Shown in pieces: positions 46,596 to 58,215 of a stretch of 64,000 nt of DNA (positions are counted from its first letter, which is position 1; each line of letters begins with the position of its first letter). The notes under the pieces were generated by a model. The model saw nothing but the letters and a program-made list of their open reading frames with translations. It ran no database searches and was not told where the DNA came from. The DNA is from Whalleya microplaca (taxonomy: Eukaryota; Ascomycota; Sordariomycetes; Xylariales; Xylariaceae), in assembly GCA_022497155.1 (NCBI GenBank), contig MU385733.1, positions 1 through 64,000 on the forward strand, given 5' to 3'. Position numbers and translations under genes: made by a program.

Positions 46596-49149
46596 TGTGC
46601 TTGCTGGCTGGCTGGCCTAGGGTATGCTGGCCGAGGGTATATGCTGTGCCTAGAAGTAGGTAGGGTATGGGAACGAATGCCACTGTACTGACTACCTGTG
46701 CCTCTCTAGCGACGATTGGCGCTTACAGTGACAATGGTGGTAGTAACAGTAAAGGAGGAGGGGCAGCAATAGCCGATGGTCACCACGTCAAGATCTACAG
46801 CGACAGAGGCCCATCATCATTGTTTTTGGATGAATGGATGAATGGATGGATGGATGGGTGAATAAGTAAGTGTTAATGTAAAAACGGGTGGATGTGATGA
46901 CTCGGACCAAGAGGCTGCTAGCCGTGTGTCGCAATGTTATCTCCCAGTGAGAGAGATAGTGAGAGAGAGACGGAGACAGAGAGGTAAGTAAAATGAATTA
47001 TTACGAAGCTGTCAAGTGTCAAGTGTCAAAGTGTGGTGATACCACGGGCACAGAGAGAGAGAGACAGACAGACAGACAGTGACAGGGACAGAGGGACCGA
47101 GAGACAGAGAGATCTTGATTTAGAGAGTCAGCACCACCGCACCACACAAACACGATTACCTGTGTATCCCTAACTATAAACCTAAGGGCTGGTTTTACGA
47201 TTAGGTCGATTAGGTAGGTAAAAGATAGGTAGGATACAAGGTAAGATACCAGGTAGGATAGTGTATGTAGGATAGGTAGGGGAGGTAAAGGTAGGTATGT
47301 CAAGTACGTGTGTAGAGAGAGAAAGAGTGGTACGCAGTATTCCGTACCTAGGTAAATGTATGGTAAATGTATGAAGGTCGTAGGTACTTCGTCGTATTAG
47401 ATTGGTCAATCTACGGTAATGGCTGAAATTATTGATCTTGTCCTGCTTCCAGTCCACCTGCGTGTTAGCGCGTTAGATGGGTACCTGCATGTACCTAATC
47501 AACAGACAGCCGGCAGGCGCCCACCACCAATATCCCAATGTGTCCCACTGCCAAGTTTAGATGCGTCGAATGCATGTACTTGTACAAGACCATTACGGGG
47601 CTGTAGCTTATACTAGGTACTTCCATACCTACATAGATTGACAGCTTCAACCTGTCAGCCTGTCAGTCAGGTAGTTGTATCATTTTATACAAATAACAAC
47701 CTATACTTATACAACAAATACTATATCAAGGTATGCGTATATCAAGCCGTGTTGTTATTACGAGTCTCTGCATGCTTCGATGTTTGTTCCGTGAAGGCTG
47801 TTAAAAACCTGTCAGTCAGTTTGGGGAATCGTCATCGCATAAAATTTAGATTAGCAGCTATGTCTCTTGCTGTGCTACGTAGTATATAGACACAGGCAAA
47901 TTAAGTCCTATGACTGAGTTAAGCAAGCACACAGGAAATAGCCGAGATGTTTCAACTGTTATTTATGTCAAGCGTATCTTCAAGCGTGGAAGATATAGGT
48001 AAATATGCAAATGCGTATATGTATCTAGAACTCACTGCTAGCTACTTCGATCTCGGGCTGGGTTAGCTATAATGGTAGGAATTGGGCACCATGTGTTATA
48101 TATAGTCTTCACACATTACCAGGCTTTATCAACCCCATATTTCAATTCATAATGGCATAGCTACGAAGTAAATAATCCGACGATCGTGCTTCAACAAGCC
48201 TGACGCAATATATGGTAGAACTTGCTAAGACCGTCTCACAGAAGCCATATATATGATACTCATATGAGCAACACCTAGGGTCCTAGATATGTGGCATAGT
48301 CCCGTGACAAAGGAGAGGGCTTATACTCCTAGTCCTGGCACGGCTACATGCAACGATAAAACATGACAATGTCTTAAACAAGATGAAAGATATACTGCGA
48401 GTAGACTTTCTTACCTACTTCATATAAGTGTTACAAGGCAGCCATCGTGTACATGGATTGGTACTTAGTGAGGTATACAATTGATGTCCAGATATGAGTT
48501 TCTCACTCTGACAAGTATCGATGATCCTTAGTTTCGATGAAAACCTACAGTCTCCTAACTATATGTGAACGCCTCGTTCACTAAATATCGATCTACAGAA
48601 TATCAGGCACCTAATTCATATTGAAGGAATGTAATATGAGTAGCTATCAATGTAGGAGAGGATGAAAGGGCAGCTCGGCAGGTGGACTACTACTACCTAG
48701 GTTAGGTACTTTGTAGGTAGATGCCGGCAAGGAGAGTTGCCCCGCCCTGCTGCCCTATCCATGTCCCCCCACACTGCCCATCCAGCCCTTCATAGGTACG
48801 TCTGCATGTACCTAGTTGATGCTGTATGTACCTTGGGTACCTAACCTGCTACATAGCGCCCGCTACCAAGGCCAGATTCCAGGTTGACATACGTATCAAC
48901 TCGGTTGCTGTTAGGCTTCAAGAATCAAATCCCACCAACTAAATACAGCCGCCCGCTCATCCCGGACTGATACAGACATGACCTGTCGGAGCAAAAGGCA
49001 GCCTCTCTCTTAAACACCCGCCTCTCACAGTAATTGGCATCGCTTTGAATGTAACTTATTACATGCGTATGTAATAAATTGATGTGGGTTGTTTGATACG
49101 CAAACCTACCTGGCTTTATGTCGCAACCGCCTAATTCAGCCCTATCGTG
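46596..49149. other. Microsatellite-rich 2.5-kb intergenic region
   Basis: No gene is supported. Near the Sec7-PH gene there are GGAT/GGAC tetranucleotides (about 46829-46860), GAGA tracts, a GACA run (about 47060-47085) and GTAGGATAG-type repeats (about 47210-47300). One exact TACCTAGGTA is at 47345-47354 and a near copy at about 48695. The rest is AT-rich with no clear signal. Confidence 0.6.
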
Positions 49150-50877
49150 ATGGCCTCTGTCTTCCCTTTCTGTCGGTCTTTTATATTAGTCATCCTCTTG
49201 GCCCTCGCAACCACCTTCATCTCCCCATCCCACGCGACGAGTCTCCCTCGCGATGCAACGTCTTTCCACGACGGCAGATCATATTTCAGACGTCTACTGG
49301 ATACCCCCTTCACGTGGTCTTTGAAGAGATCCAGGAAGCACCTAACAGGATGGTTTGATACTCGTCCGAGGCTCGTCGAGAGCCTACGGAGATACGAAGA
49401 CCAGGTTGTCATACGCTTCAATGTCTCGACCGTCGAACACGAGGCCGCCTTGAGGAAGGCCATTGACCAGATGTTGCTCGATGTCTGGGATTTCACCGCC
49501 AACTACACGGACATTCGGCTCGAGGGCCGCCGCATTCGACCGCTCATGGGCATTCTACCACCGTCGCTACAAGACAACCACTCGATCTTGATTCCCGACT
49601 TAGCCCGCGCCGTTGCCGCCACCTATCCATCTCGTGCCCCTGCCGACTCGACTGCGCAATCCGTGCTGAACAACCGTGGCATAACGCCTGCACACCAGGC
49701 ATCGTCGCCTAGACGACAGGGCATCGATGATATCTTCTTCCACGATTACCAGCCCCTTACTTCCATAAACGCTTGGATGCGGCTGCTAGACTCTATGTTC
49801 CGAGGTCGCGGCCTCGTTCGTATGATCAGCATCGGGAAATCGTACGAGGGGCGCGACATTCAAGCCTTGAGGGTGGGCATCCCGCCCAATGGCGCTGCAG
49901 TAGGGAGCTCAGACGATCGACGGGACACCATCCTAATCACCGGCGGCATACACGCGCGGGAATGGATATCTACCAGTACTGTAAACTACGTTGCTTGGTC
50001 CTTCATCCGATCAATTGACGAGGACCCGATGATCACAAAGATCCTGGAGCATTTCGACATAGTCTTCATTCCGGTGCTGAACCCAGACGGGTATGAATAC
50101 AGCTGGGAAGTCGATCGCTTGTGGCGCAAGTCGAGGCAGCGCACGAAGATGCAGTATTGTCCAGGCTTCGACCTGGATCACGCGTTCGGGTATCAATGGG
50201 ATGACATGCCACATCAGACCGAACCGTGTTCGGAGAGTTACGGCGGGGATGAGCCCTTCCAGGCGGTTGAGGCTGCCCGGCTGGCAGATTGGGCCAAGAA
50301 CGAGACAGACCATGGCGTCAATTTCGTGGGTTACATCGACCTTCATTCGTATTCCCAACAGGTGCTGTTTCCCTATGCATACTCCTGTGATGCGCAGCCC
50401 CCCAATATGGAGAATCTACAGGAGGTAGCCTTCAACCTGGCTAAGTACATGAGACTCTCCAACGGAGAGGTATACACGGTTGCATCGGCCTGCAACGGTG
50501 CTGTTGCGAGTAGTGAGAACCCGCCGGTGAACGGGGCACCGGACAACCAAAAGACCCGCATCGAGGCGGGCGGAGGCTCGGTGCTCGACTATATATTCCA
50601 CGACCTGGGAGCCCGCTACAGTTATCAGATTAAATTACGGGATACGGGGAGCTACGGCTTCCTGTTACCCAGCGAAGACATCATTCCCACCGGGGAAGAG
50701 GTGTTCCAAGCGATGAAGTACTTCGGTGACTACCTCCTGGGTAACAATGGCCACGAATGGAGTCATAACGTCGGCTCGGAAGACGAGGCTCCCCAGGTCG
50801 ACATGGCCGCAGATGAAGGCAACGTGGAACTCCGAAGACGGCGGCGAAGAAACGTGCCCTTTGCACGTAGGAGATGA
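49150..50877 (+). CDS. ECM14: ECM14-like inactive metallocarboxypeptidase (M14)
   Basis: A single exon of 575 residues. Residues 1-30 are a signal peptide. Residues about 50-175 form the propeptide. The M14 fold follows, with zinc ligands in GGIHAREW (His268, Glu271) and LHSYSQ (His399). The substrate-binding block (NPDGYEYSW...LWRKSR) is present. Just before LRDTG, where active carboxypeptidases have the general-base Glu, this protein has Lys495. This is a known trait of the ECM14 family, which is described as inactive and linked to cell-wall organisation in yeast. The tail is acidic and then strongly basic (RRRRRRN). It should be secreted or vacuolar. Confidence 0.93.
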   Translation: MASVFPFCRSFILVILLALATTFISPSHATSLPRDATSFHDGRSYFRRLLDTPFTWSLKRSRKHLTGWFDTRPRLVESLRRYEDQVVIRFNVSTVEHEAALRKAIDQMLLDVWDFTANYTDIRLEGRRIRPLMGILPPSLQDNHSILIPDLARAVAATYPSRAPADSTAQSVLNNRGITPAHQASSPRRQGIDDIFFHDYQPLTSINAWMRLLDSMFRGRGLVRMISIGKSYEGRDIQALRVGIPPNGAAVGSSDDRRDTILITGGIHAREWISTSTVNYVAWSFIRSIDEDPMITKILEHFDIVFIPVLNPDGYEYSWEVDRLWRKSRQRTKMQYCPGFDLDHAFGYQWDDMPHQTEPCSESYGGDEPFQAVEAARLADWAKNETDHGVNFVGYIDLHSYSQQVLFPYAYSCDAQPPNMENLQEVAFNLAKYMRLSNGEVYTVASACNGAVASSENPPVNGAPDNQKTRIEAGGGSVLDYIFHDLGARYSYQIKLRDTGSYGFLLPSEDIIPTGEEVFQAMKYFGDYLLGNNGHEWSHNVGSEDEAPQVDMAADEGNVELRRRRRRNVPFARRR

Positions 50878-51310
50878 TGACTGTATATATTAGGACATCT
50901 CTACATATATGATGGGTAGCGTCTGGCGTTGGGGTTGGGTTTGTGGTCGAAGTTAGGTTTCGTCCAAGTTGAACCGGGTATTTGTGCCATGTCCATGGCT
51001 AGGATAAGGGATTGATATAGTAATGATTAGTACGCAGTGATGTATGGATTACATGATCTCCCCAGCTCCTTTCTACCTTACCCTATAACATTGATTTACA
51101 CTTCCATATAAGGGCTACAGACAATCAATATTACAACCTACAATATAAGACACCTATGTTTCCATGATTCAGGAATGAAGTTTATATATACGAGATTCGT
51201 TTACTTTATATGATACAGGGCCGGCTTTACACACTTTTCTCCCACCACCACCACCACCACCATCACAAACAAGTTCGCACGCCACAGCAGATTATCCATC
51301 TCAGGACACT
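50878..51310. other. Convergent 3' intergenic region
   Basis: Shared 3' region of the ECM14-like and MGST3-like genes. A CCA trinucleotide run (about 51243-51262) is the only feature. Confidence 0.6.
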
Positions 51311-51991
51311 CTAAGCGCTAGGAAGCAACTTGACGCTAGAAACAACAGCCAAGACCCTCAGCACAACATCGCAGAACGCACCAATAGCGAAGCCATTGGC
51401 CCGGCCAGGCGGGCCCCGCGAGGTGTACCCGAGGGCGTACCAGGTGCGGCCGAAGACCCAGGCGGCGCCGAGGCCGGCGGCGGCGAGCGGGAAGCGCAGG
51501 CCGGAGATCAGCAGGGCGCCGAGGAAGGGCGTCAGGTTCTCGGTGTAGTTGGCGTGGGCGCGCTGGGCGCAGTTGAAGGCGTAGGCCTTGGGGTCCTTGC
51601 CCGCCTGCTCCTGGCTCGCGTACGGGATCGGGTACTTGAGCCCGGCGGCCCCGCGCGCTTTTACCACCAGCAGCATGTGCAGGATGTTGATGAAGAGGGA
51701 GGAGGTGGCGACTGTCAGGACGTAGCTACATGGGTGGCGTGGGCGCGTTAGTATGTGTATCTATGGATGTACGTGTTTTGTATAAGGTATGTAGTTGGTA
51801 CGCAGTACGTGTGTAGTACGTGTGTAGGTACGTGTGCATGTGTCTGTCCTAAGGGAAAGAGCTATAGGACTTGTAGGGATGGGGATGGAAGCGATTCCAT
51901 GGCATTGGTGCGCGTGCCTATTGGATGGGGGACTTTGATGGCGTGCTCTCACTTACCCATATTCGCCGGGTACTTGCAGCGTGTAAGACAT
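51311..51991 (-). CDS. MAPEG family protein, microsomal glutathione S-transferase 3-like
   Basis: Two minus-strand exons, 51991-51957 and 51725-51311, give 149 residues, the usual MGST3 length. The 231-base intron joins GEYG to YVLTVATSS in phase 2. Four hydrophobic segments are visible. The MGST3 signature FNCAQRAHANYTENLTPF is at about residues 70-87, followed by GLRFPLAAAGLGAAWVFGRTWYALGY. By family knowledge it is an integral membrane protein that conjugates or reduces lipid hydroperoxides with glutathione. The second exon is very GC-rich, with G+C at almost every third position. Confidence 0.92.
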
Positions 51992-53191
51992 GTTGGGAAG
52001 TGCTTAATAAGAGTGGTGTGACTTTGGATAAAAGCAAAGTAGGTCAGTGGCACAGAATGTTATATAACTTGAAGCTTGCTCGAGTCTGTGGTTGCTTGTC
52101 GAGTTGCAAAAGTTTTCTACTGTTTTAGTCTCGATGAAGATCGGACGCTTTTATGATGGAACGGGGAGTGCATGGATACATGTATCCATTAGGTTCTCTG
52201 ACTCTCTGGCACCTCATGTTACCAAGTTTCTTGCTTAGTTAGCTAAAGACGCCGTATCAATCTGTCCGAGTCTAGAGCTGATACGTGTTCGAAATGCGCT
52301 GAAACGACACGGGGAGACCTGTAGGCCGACCCCCGGAAACTATCTAAAAAACCGGTACAACTAGTGAAGATGGCCGGTAACTTTTTGTAATCTTGATTGT
52401 AAAAGGCAATTGGCGAGTGGATTATTTATATAAGCTCGTATAAGCAAGCCTCTCTCTTGTAAGTCGGCGGCAATAAGATAACCCTGTTGCAAATCAGAGT
52501 TGCCTACCTACTCTACATGTACTTTGTAGTAGGTGGGAATGATCAAACTAGGTATGTAAACTGTAATTTGTAGATTCATAGAAGATCATAAAGAGTATAC
52601 TTGCACTAAAGTCTAAGCTTCTAGCTACAACGAACTTGAGGATTCTTCATTATGTGCAAGACTAATGAGGTCCGTGGATATAGTAATATGACATGATTCT
52701 AGGGGTCTGCTCAGACAATCAATGCAATACCTATACTGAATGTTACAGGTTCTCACCTACATCGGCTGCCAGACTGTTGATGACCTTGATACCTACCTAA
52801 GTTAGGTAAGTTTCTCGTGTGACAGCTGAACTAGATATCTGAAGTGGCTGCAGATGGCTGCAGATGGCTGCAGTTGTTGATAAGTATCGGATAATTCCAG
52901 GCTCCGATTGTCGCATTAGCCCAATGCCGCATAGGCAGGTACCTCTTACTAAACCTGATTGACCTGGCGTGGCCAGGATCCATGTAACCAGCACAGGGCT
53001 AGCTGTCTTGACGGTCCTTGAATCGACACAGAGCCTCTGGAAACAACGCCATGATCCTTTGGCCTGACCGTTACAGTCGAGATCTCCCACCAGGAACCCT
53101 GCGAATCCGATAATCGTCAACTTCGCCCATTGTCAAAGCTGGCCATACTACTTCAATTAGGCCCTTCTAGGGCCCCGAGAGTGCCATCATC
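51992..53191. other. Intergenic, divergent promoters
   Basis: 1.2 kb between divergent genes. Contains three tandem copies of GGCTGCAGAT near 52846-52872 and no recognised gene or RNA. Confidence 0.6.
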
Positions 53192-55964
53192 ATGAGTTCC
53201 TGTATACGACCCTGGACAGGCCAACATCCCCTACCTATGCATGACCTTGTGCTGACCATCTGTCCCTACAACAGTAAAGCAGTTCATCCGCAATGTGCGT
53301 GCAGCGAAGACCATCGCCGACGAACGGGCTGTCATCCAGAAGGAGAGCGCCGCCATCAGGGCCAGTTTCCGGGAAGAGAGCCACGATCACAACGTGAGGT
53401 GCGCGCACACCGTTTCATATACTCCCTCGCCCGCCTCTCCATGCTCTGCTAACCAGCATTGGCAGGCGCAACAATGTAGCCAAGCTGCTCTACCTTTTCA
53501 CCCTCGGAGAGAGAACCCATTTCGGTCAGATAGAATGCATCAAACTGCTTGCATCGCCTCGGTTTGCCGACAAGCGACTGGGACACTTGGCTACAAGTCT
53601 GCTGCTGGACGAGAACCAAGAGGTTCTGACCCTGGTCACAAACTCATTGAAGAAGTATGATGTCCCATTTCCCGTCTATCCCGCTCCAGGCTGACCCCTT
53701 TTTCTCCGCCAGTGACCTGGGCCACTCGAACCAGTATGTCGTCGGTCTCGCCCTGTGCACCCTAGGCAACATCGCCTCCATTGAGATGTCTCGAGACCTG
53801 TTCCCGGAAATCGAAACCCTGGTCTCGACCGCCAATCCCTATATTCGAAGGAAGGCTGCCCTGTGTGCCATGCGCATTTGCCGAAAGGTCCCCGATCTTC
53901 AGGAGCATTTCGTCGAAAAGGCATCTCAGCTGCTGATGGACAGGAACCACGGTGTGCTCCTATGCGGTCTTACCTTGGTTACTAGCTTGTGTGAAGCCGA
54001 AGAGGAGGAAGGAAGCGATGAAGGAATCATCGACAAGTTCAAGTCATTCGTCCCGGTACTGGTGAGAACCTTGAAGGGTCTCGCTACGTCTGGCTATGCG
54101 CCGGAACATGATGTCACTGGTATCACAGACCCCTTCTTGCAGGTCAAGATCCTACGATTACTTCGCGTCTTGGTTCGCGGTGACCCCGAGGGGACCGAGC
54201 AGATCAATGACATTCTTGCCCAAGTTGCTACAAACACCGACTCTTCCAAGAATGTTGGCAATTCTATCCTCTACGAAGCTGTTCGAACTATCCTCGACAT
54301 TGAAGCCGACTCGGGTCTCCGAGTGCTTGGTGTGAATATCCTCGGCAAGTTCCTTTCAAACCGTGACAACAACATCAGATATGTCGCCCTCAACACACTC
54401 ATCAAGGTTGTTGCTATCGAGCCGAACGCCGTTCAGCGACACCGGAACACCATTCTTGAGTGCTTAAGAGATCCAGACATTAGCATTCGACGGCGTGCTC
54501 TCGACCTGAGTTTCACCCTCATCAACGAAAGCAATGTGCGGGTACTCATTCGGGAATTGCTTGCATTTTTGGAAGTCGCCGACAACGAATTCAAGCCTAG
54601 CATGACCAGTCAGATCGGCATTGCGGCTGACCGGTACGCTCCCAACAAACGGTGGCATATCGATACCATGTTACGGGTGTTGACCCTGGCTGGAAATTAT
54701 GTTAAAGAACCCATCATGGCTTCATTTGTCCGACTTGTCGCCACGAATCCCGACCTTCAGACCTACGCTGTACAGAAGCTATACGCAAATCTGAAAAAGG
54801 ACATTACTCAAGAAAGTTTAACTCAAGCAGGTGCCTGGTGCATTGGCGAATATGGAGACTCCTTGCTGAGAGGCGGTCAATATGAAGAGGAGGAATTAGT
54901 TCAGGAGGTGAAAAATCACGAAATCGTTGATTTATTTACCACCATTCTCAACAGCAGCTACGCTACGCAAGTATCAACAGAGTACATTGTTACGGCTCTT
55001 GTCAAACTCAGCACTAGGCTATCAGATCCGGCCCAGATCGATCGCGTCAAGCACCTCTTGCAAATCCACCAGACCAGCTTAGATGTCGAAGTCCAGCAAA
55101 GAGCTGTTGAGTACGGCAACTTGTTTTCGTACGACGAGATACGCCGTGGTGTCCTAGAGAAGATGCCTCCACCACAGATTAAAGAGGAGTCGAGAGTTTT
55201 GGGCGAAGCGACCAAGAAAACCAAGAAGGCCAATCGCAGGTCCAAGCTTGTCACAAAACCCACGACAGATCAAGACCTACTCGATCTGATGGGGGATAGT
55301 ACTACGACGCCGCTAGCGTCGCCTACTAACGGAGGCCAGAGCAACACTGATCTGCTCGCCGACATACTTGGAAGCAGCACAACACCGCAGCCAACTGCCA
55401 CATCTCCGCCACCTCAACAAAGCAACGCATCAGCGATCATGGACCTCTTCTCCCAAGGTCCTTCGGCACCGAGTCCGGCCCCTGCTAGCTCAGGTCTAGA
55501 CATTCTCGCATCAGTCGGCACGCCTCCGCCCCAACAATCCTCTCCAGTTCCAGCTGGCCATCCATGTTATGATGCGAATGGCCTTAATGTCACTCTTCAG
55601 CTCCAGCGTAACGCTGAAGGGGCCATACAAGTTATCGGACGTTTCCGGAACTCCTCCGGGGCTCAACTCTCCAACGTCGGATTACAAGCCGCCGTTCCCA
55701 AATCGCAGAAACTGCAACTGATGAGTATCTCAAACTCTGAAATCGCGCCTGGAGCCGAAGCGACGCAAATGATGAGAATTGTGGGGAGCAAGGGGGTAAG
55801 TACTAGTCCTTCTTTTAGACCCATTAGCAAGAATCACTTGCTATTTCATCTCAAAACACTGACAATTCGTCATCTAGCCTCTCCGCTTAATGTTGAGAAT
55901 TGGTTATACGCACCCTGCAGCAGGGCAAGTTATGGATCAAGTGAAATGGACAGAACCGTCATAG
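53192..55964 (+). CDS. APL4: AP-1 adaptor complex gamma subunit
   Basis: Five exons, 53192-53201, 53275-53398, 53466-53654, 53713-55795 and 55878-55964, give 830 residues. Exon 1 codes only MSS plus one base. Splicing yields the family N-terminus [31 protein letters not shown], and [18 protein letters not shown]. Residues to about 600 are the adaptin HEAT trunk. The hinge has clathrin-binding-like DLLDLMGD and short DLFSQG, ILGSS motifs. The gamma-ear domain runs from about 715 to the end WTEPS, which is supplied by the last exon. The subunit forms the clathrin coat adaptor of the trans-Golgi and endosomes. The large exon stays open past its donor for 88 codons, which is intron read-through. 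Confidence 0.95.
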
Positions 55965-56488
55965 TGTGTATGAGTTTGATAGATGATGATGAAACAATAA
56001 AAGGCGACCTGAATGCGCAGCAAAACTCTCTGTTTTCTAAAAGTCCCATGGTGGTTAGATGATTATATGCGGCGTTCATAGTACCGCGTATAGACTGCAG
56101 AGCTCATAACATCTAGATGATACATACTTCTGAAGTTGCAGACTGACAAGTGCCAGTAGCCGTCTGTAGAATTTGTAGTCATTTAGTACTTCCGCCTCAC
56201 ACTCAGTCTACGTAGATGATGACCATTATCACCACGCAATATCGTGCCAGCGTCTACAGCATGCTGAATACTTGTGAAGGCTTCAGGTCGAAGACCAGTA
56301 AGGTGTTCCCCTTTTAGTTAAATCATATCTAGTAGATTTATAGTCTAAAATAGCTAGGACGGTCCAGTGAGTAGTCTTGTTGGTACAAGGTAGCACTAAC
56401 CATGAATATATTCGTGCGCAGTCTATCAAGGCCAAAGCCGAACCTCAGAATGCTTGCTTACCTACCTCTTTACACATCAATGCAGCCT
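55965..56488. other. Convergent 3' intergenic region
   Basis: About 520 bases between convergent genes, with no supported feature apart from the read-through frame of the AP-1 gamma gene at its left end. Confidence 0.6.
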
Positions 56489-57686
56489 CTACCACCACTT
56501 CTCACACAGCACTCGGTACGGCTCCATGCCCAAGCCCTGCGGATCCGTAAGCTTCTGCACGAAGTCGTCCGTCATAGTCGGGACACCGCAGACATAAACC
56601 ACCGCGTGCCTCTTCTCCGCCGCGCCACCGACCGCCTCTTCCACGTCGTCCACTGTCATCCTGCGGCCTTGGAAGGGGATCTCGCCCCCGCTCTCGCTGC
56701 TGGACGACACCACCCCGTCTCCGTCCCCGCTTCCGCCAGTCAGGAACAGCTGCAGTTTCCCCTTTACCTTCCCTTCCCTGAAGATCGCGGCTAGCCTTTC
56801 AAGGAATAGAATCCGGCTCGCTTGCCTTGGCTCCGAACTGGGATCCTTGACGGAGTACACTGCCGTGTCCGAAGTCAGTCGGTACTCTCTCTCTCTCTCT
56901 CTTTTCCCCTGCACGGCACGGTCTAGCTCTATGGGCATTGGGCTCTCTAGCAGCTAGCACGCGAAAAAGGGGAAATAGGTACGGTACTACTCACAAAACC
57001 GCACATCAAACCCACAACCCTCCCCGCTCTCCGCCAGCGCGCCCACCATACTAACCAGCGGATTCACACCGACACCCCCCGCGACGAACACGACCCGGCG
57101 CAGCGCACGCACGTTGATGCCCGGCGGCGGCCACACGAAGCCGCCGCCGACGCGGACGCCGAGCTCCGCGTACGTGATCTCGTCCGGGTGGCGCCACAGC
57201 CAGGCCGCGGGCGCGTCGGGCGATTTCTGGACCGCGAGTTCGAGATACGGCTCTCTCTCCCCTGTTTCTTTAGAAGAAGAAGGAGATGTGTCGGGTGCGC
57301 GCGCGGCCGACGGCGTGGACGTGATCGTGTACCCGCCGGCCTTGGCGATGCCGGGCACGTAGACGTCGAGCCATTGGCCAGGGAGGAACTTGACGGCGGC
57401 GCTTCAGTTTAGCTCATGATGACGACTTGCTTCTCGGCCCCATCTATCTAGGTAGGCTTGCAGCAGGTGTACCTACGTACCCGAAGAGGCGCGGAGAGCT
57501 CGAGGCGGAAGACCCGTATCTGGTCGTTGATCTGGGTGACCTCCTTCAGCACTACCCTGTTCAAAGACTTGGATATCGTGTTAGAATTACATCCTGGAGC
57601 GGATCATTTCAGCGAATGCGTACTTTATCGCGAGGCTCTGCGGCCGTTCTCTCAATGTGGCTAGGCTTGGGGGCCGAGGACGCCAT
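56489..57686 (-). CDS. OXNAD1-like FAD/NAD(P)H oxidoreductase
   Basis: Four minus-strand exons, 57686-57624, 57567-57473, 57401-56995 and 56859-56489, give 311 residues. The first two introns were placed by frame and homology. The second uses AG|GTACAC at 57473; a nearby GTACGT would break the frame. The FAD-domain sequence LPGQWLDVYVPG...GGYTITSTP and the NAD-binding VVFVAGGVGVNPLVSM are clear. DVRFLYSVKDP is restored by the third splice. The C-terminal part has VVYVCGVPTMTDDFV, the nicotinamide-side motif. The domain order is that of cytochrome b5 reductase-type proteins, closest to OXNAD1. The electron acceptor is unknown. The third intron contains an AG dinucleotide run. Confidence 0.85.
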
Positions 57687-58215
57687 TGCGAAAGTTCGAT
57701 TGTAAGTGCTACACTACGGCAGTACACGCTGTAAGGTCATTTATTAGGTTTGAGGCATTGAGGGCAATTTTCTTACAGCTGTGCCGCCTCAATTCAATAT
57801 AATCGTTCAGTCCAATGTAGTAATCCATTGAGAGTTGCACGCGACCCGGGATGTAGCCGGCGGGGTCGGAACGGACTACCTAGTTTAGGCGCGTCCTGTC
57901 GTTCCTGCGTTAGGGTGATACGAGGCACATATGTCATATGGTATACATGTGTGTATTAATACTCCCCCCTATCATACTACCGATAGCAACAAGCATAACG
58001 ATTCCCCGACAGTAGCAAATTGCGTGGCCACAGTTGACCTGGCTCGGCTGACCTATAGACGTTGATAATAATACATGATAGGAATAAAACCTGTCTACAT
58101 GCATCCAGTCCTGAACGACACTCAGTCGAGGTAACACGACGTTCATTCACTGTAGCTAGACTATTTCCTTCCTGTTGACATCAGAACAAGCCATGGATAA
58201 AACAGTAGCGTTTAC
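57687..58215. other. Intergenic, no gene seen
   Basis: About 530 bases between two minus-strand genes with no supported feature. Confidence 0.6.

Noticed and set aside
49147..49149. GTG as the ECM14 start
   Set aside because: An ATG follows immediately and leaves a normal signal peptide; eukaryotic starts at GTG are rare.
53657..53712. Apparent alternative AP-1 gamma start (MMSHFPSI...)
   Set aside because: It is intron read-through; splicing from 53654 to 53713 restores the conserved LKNDLGHSNQ.
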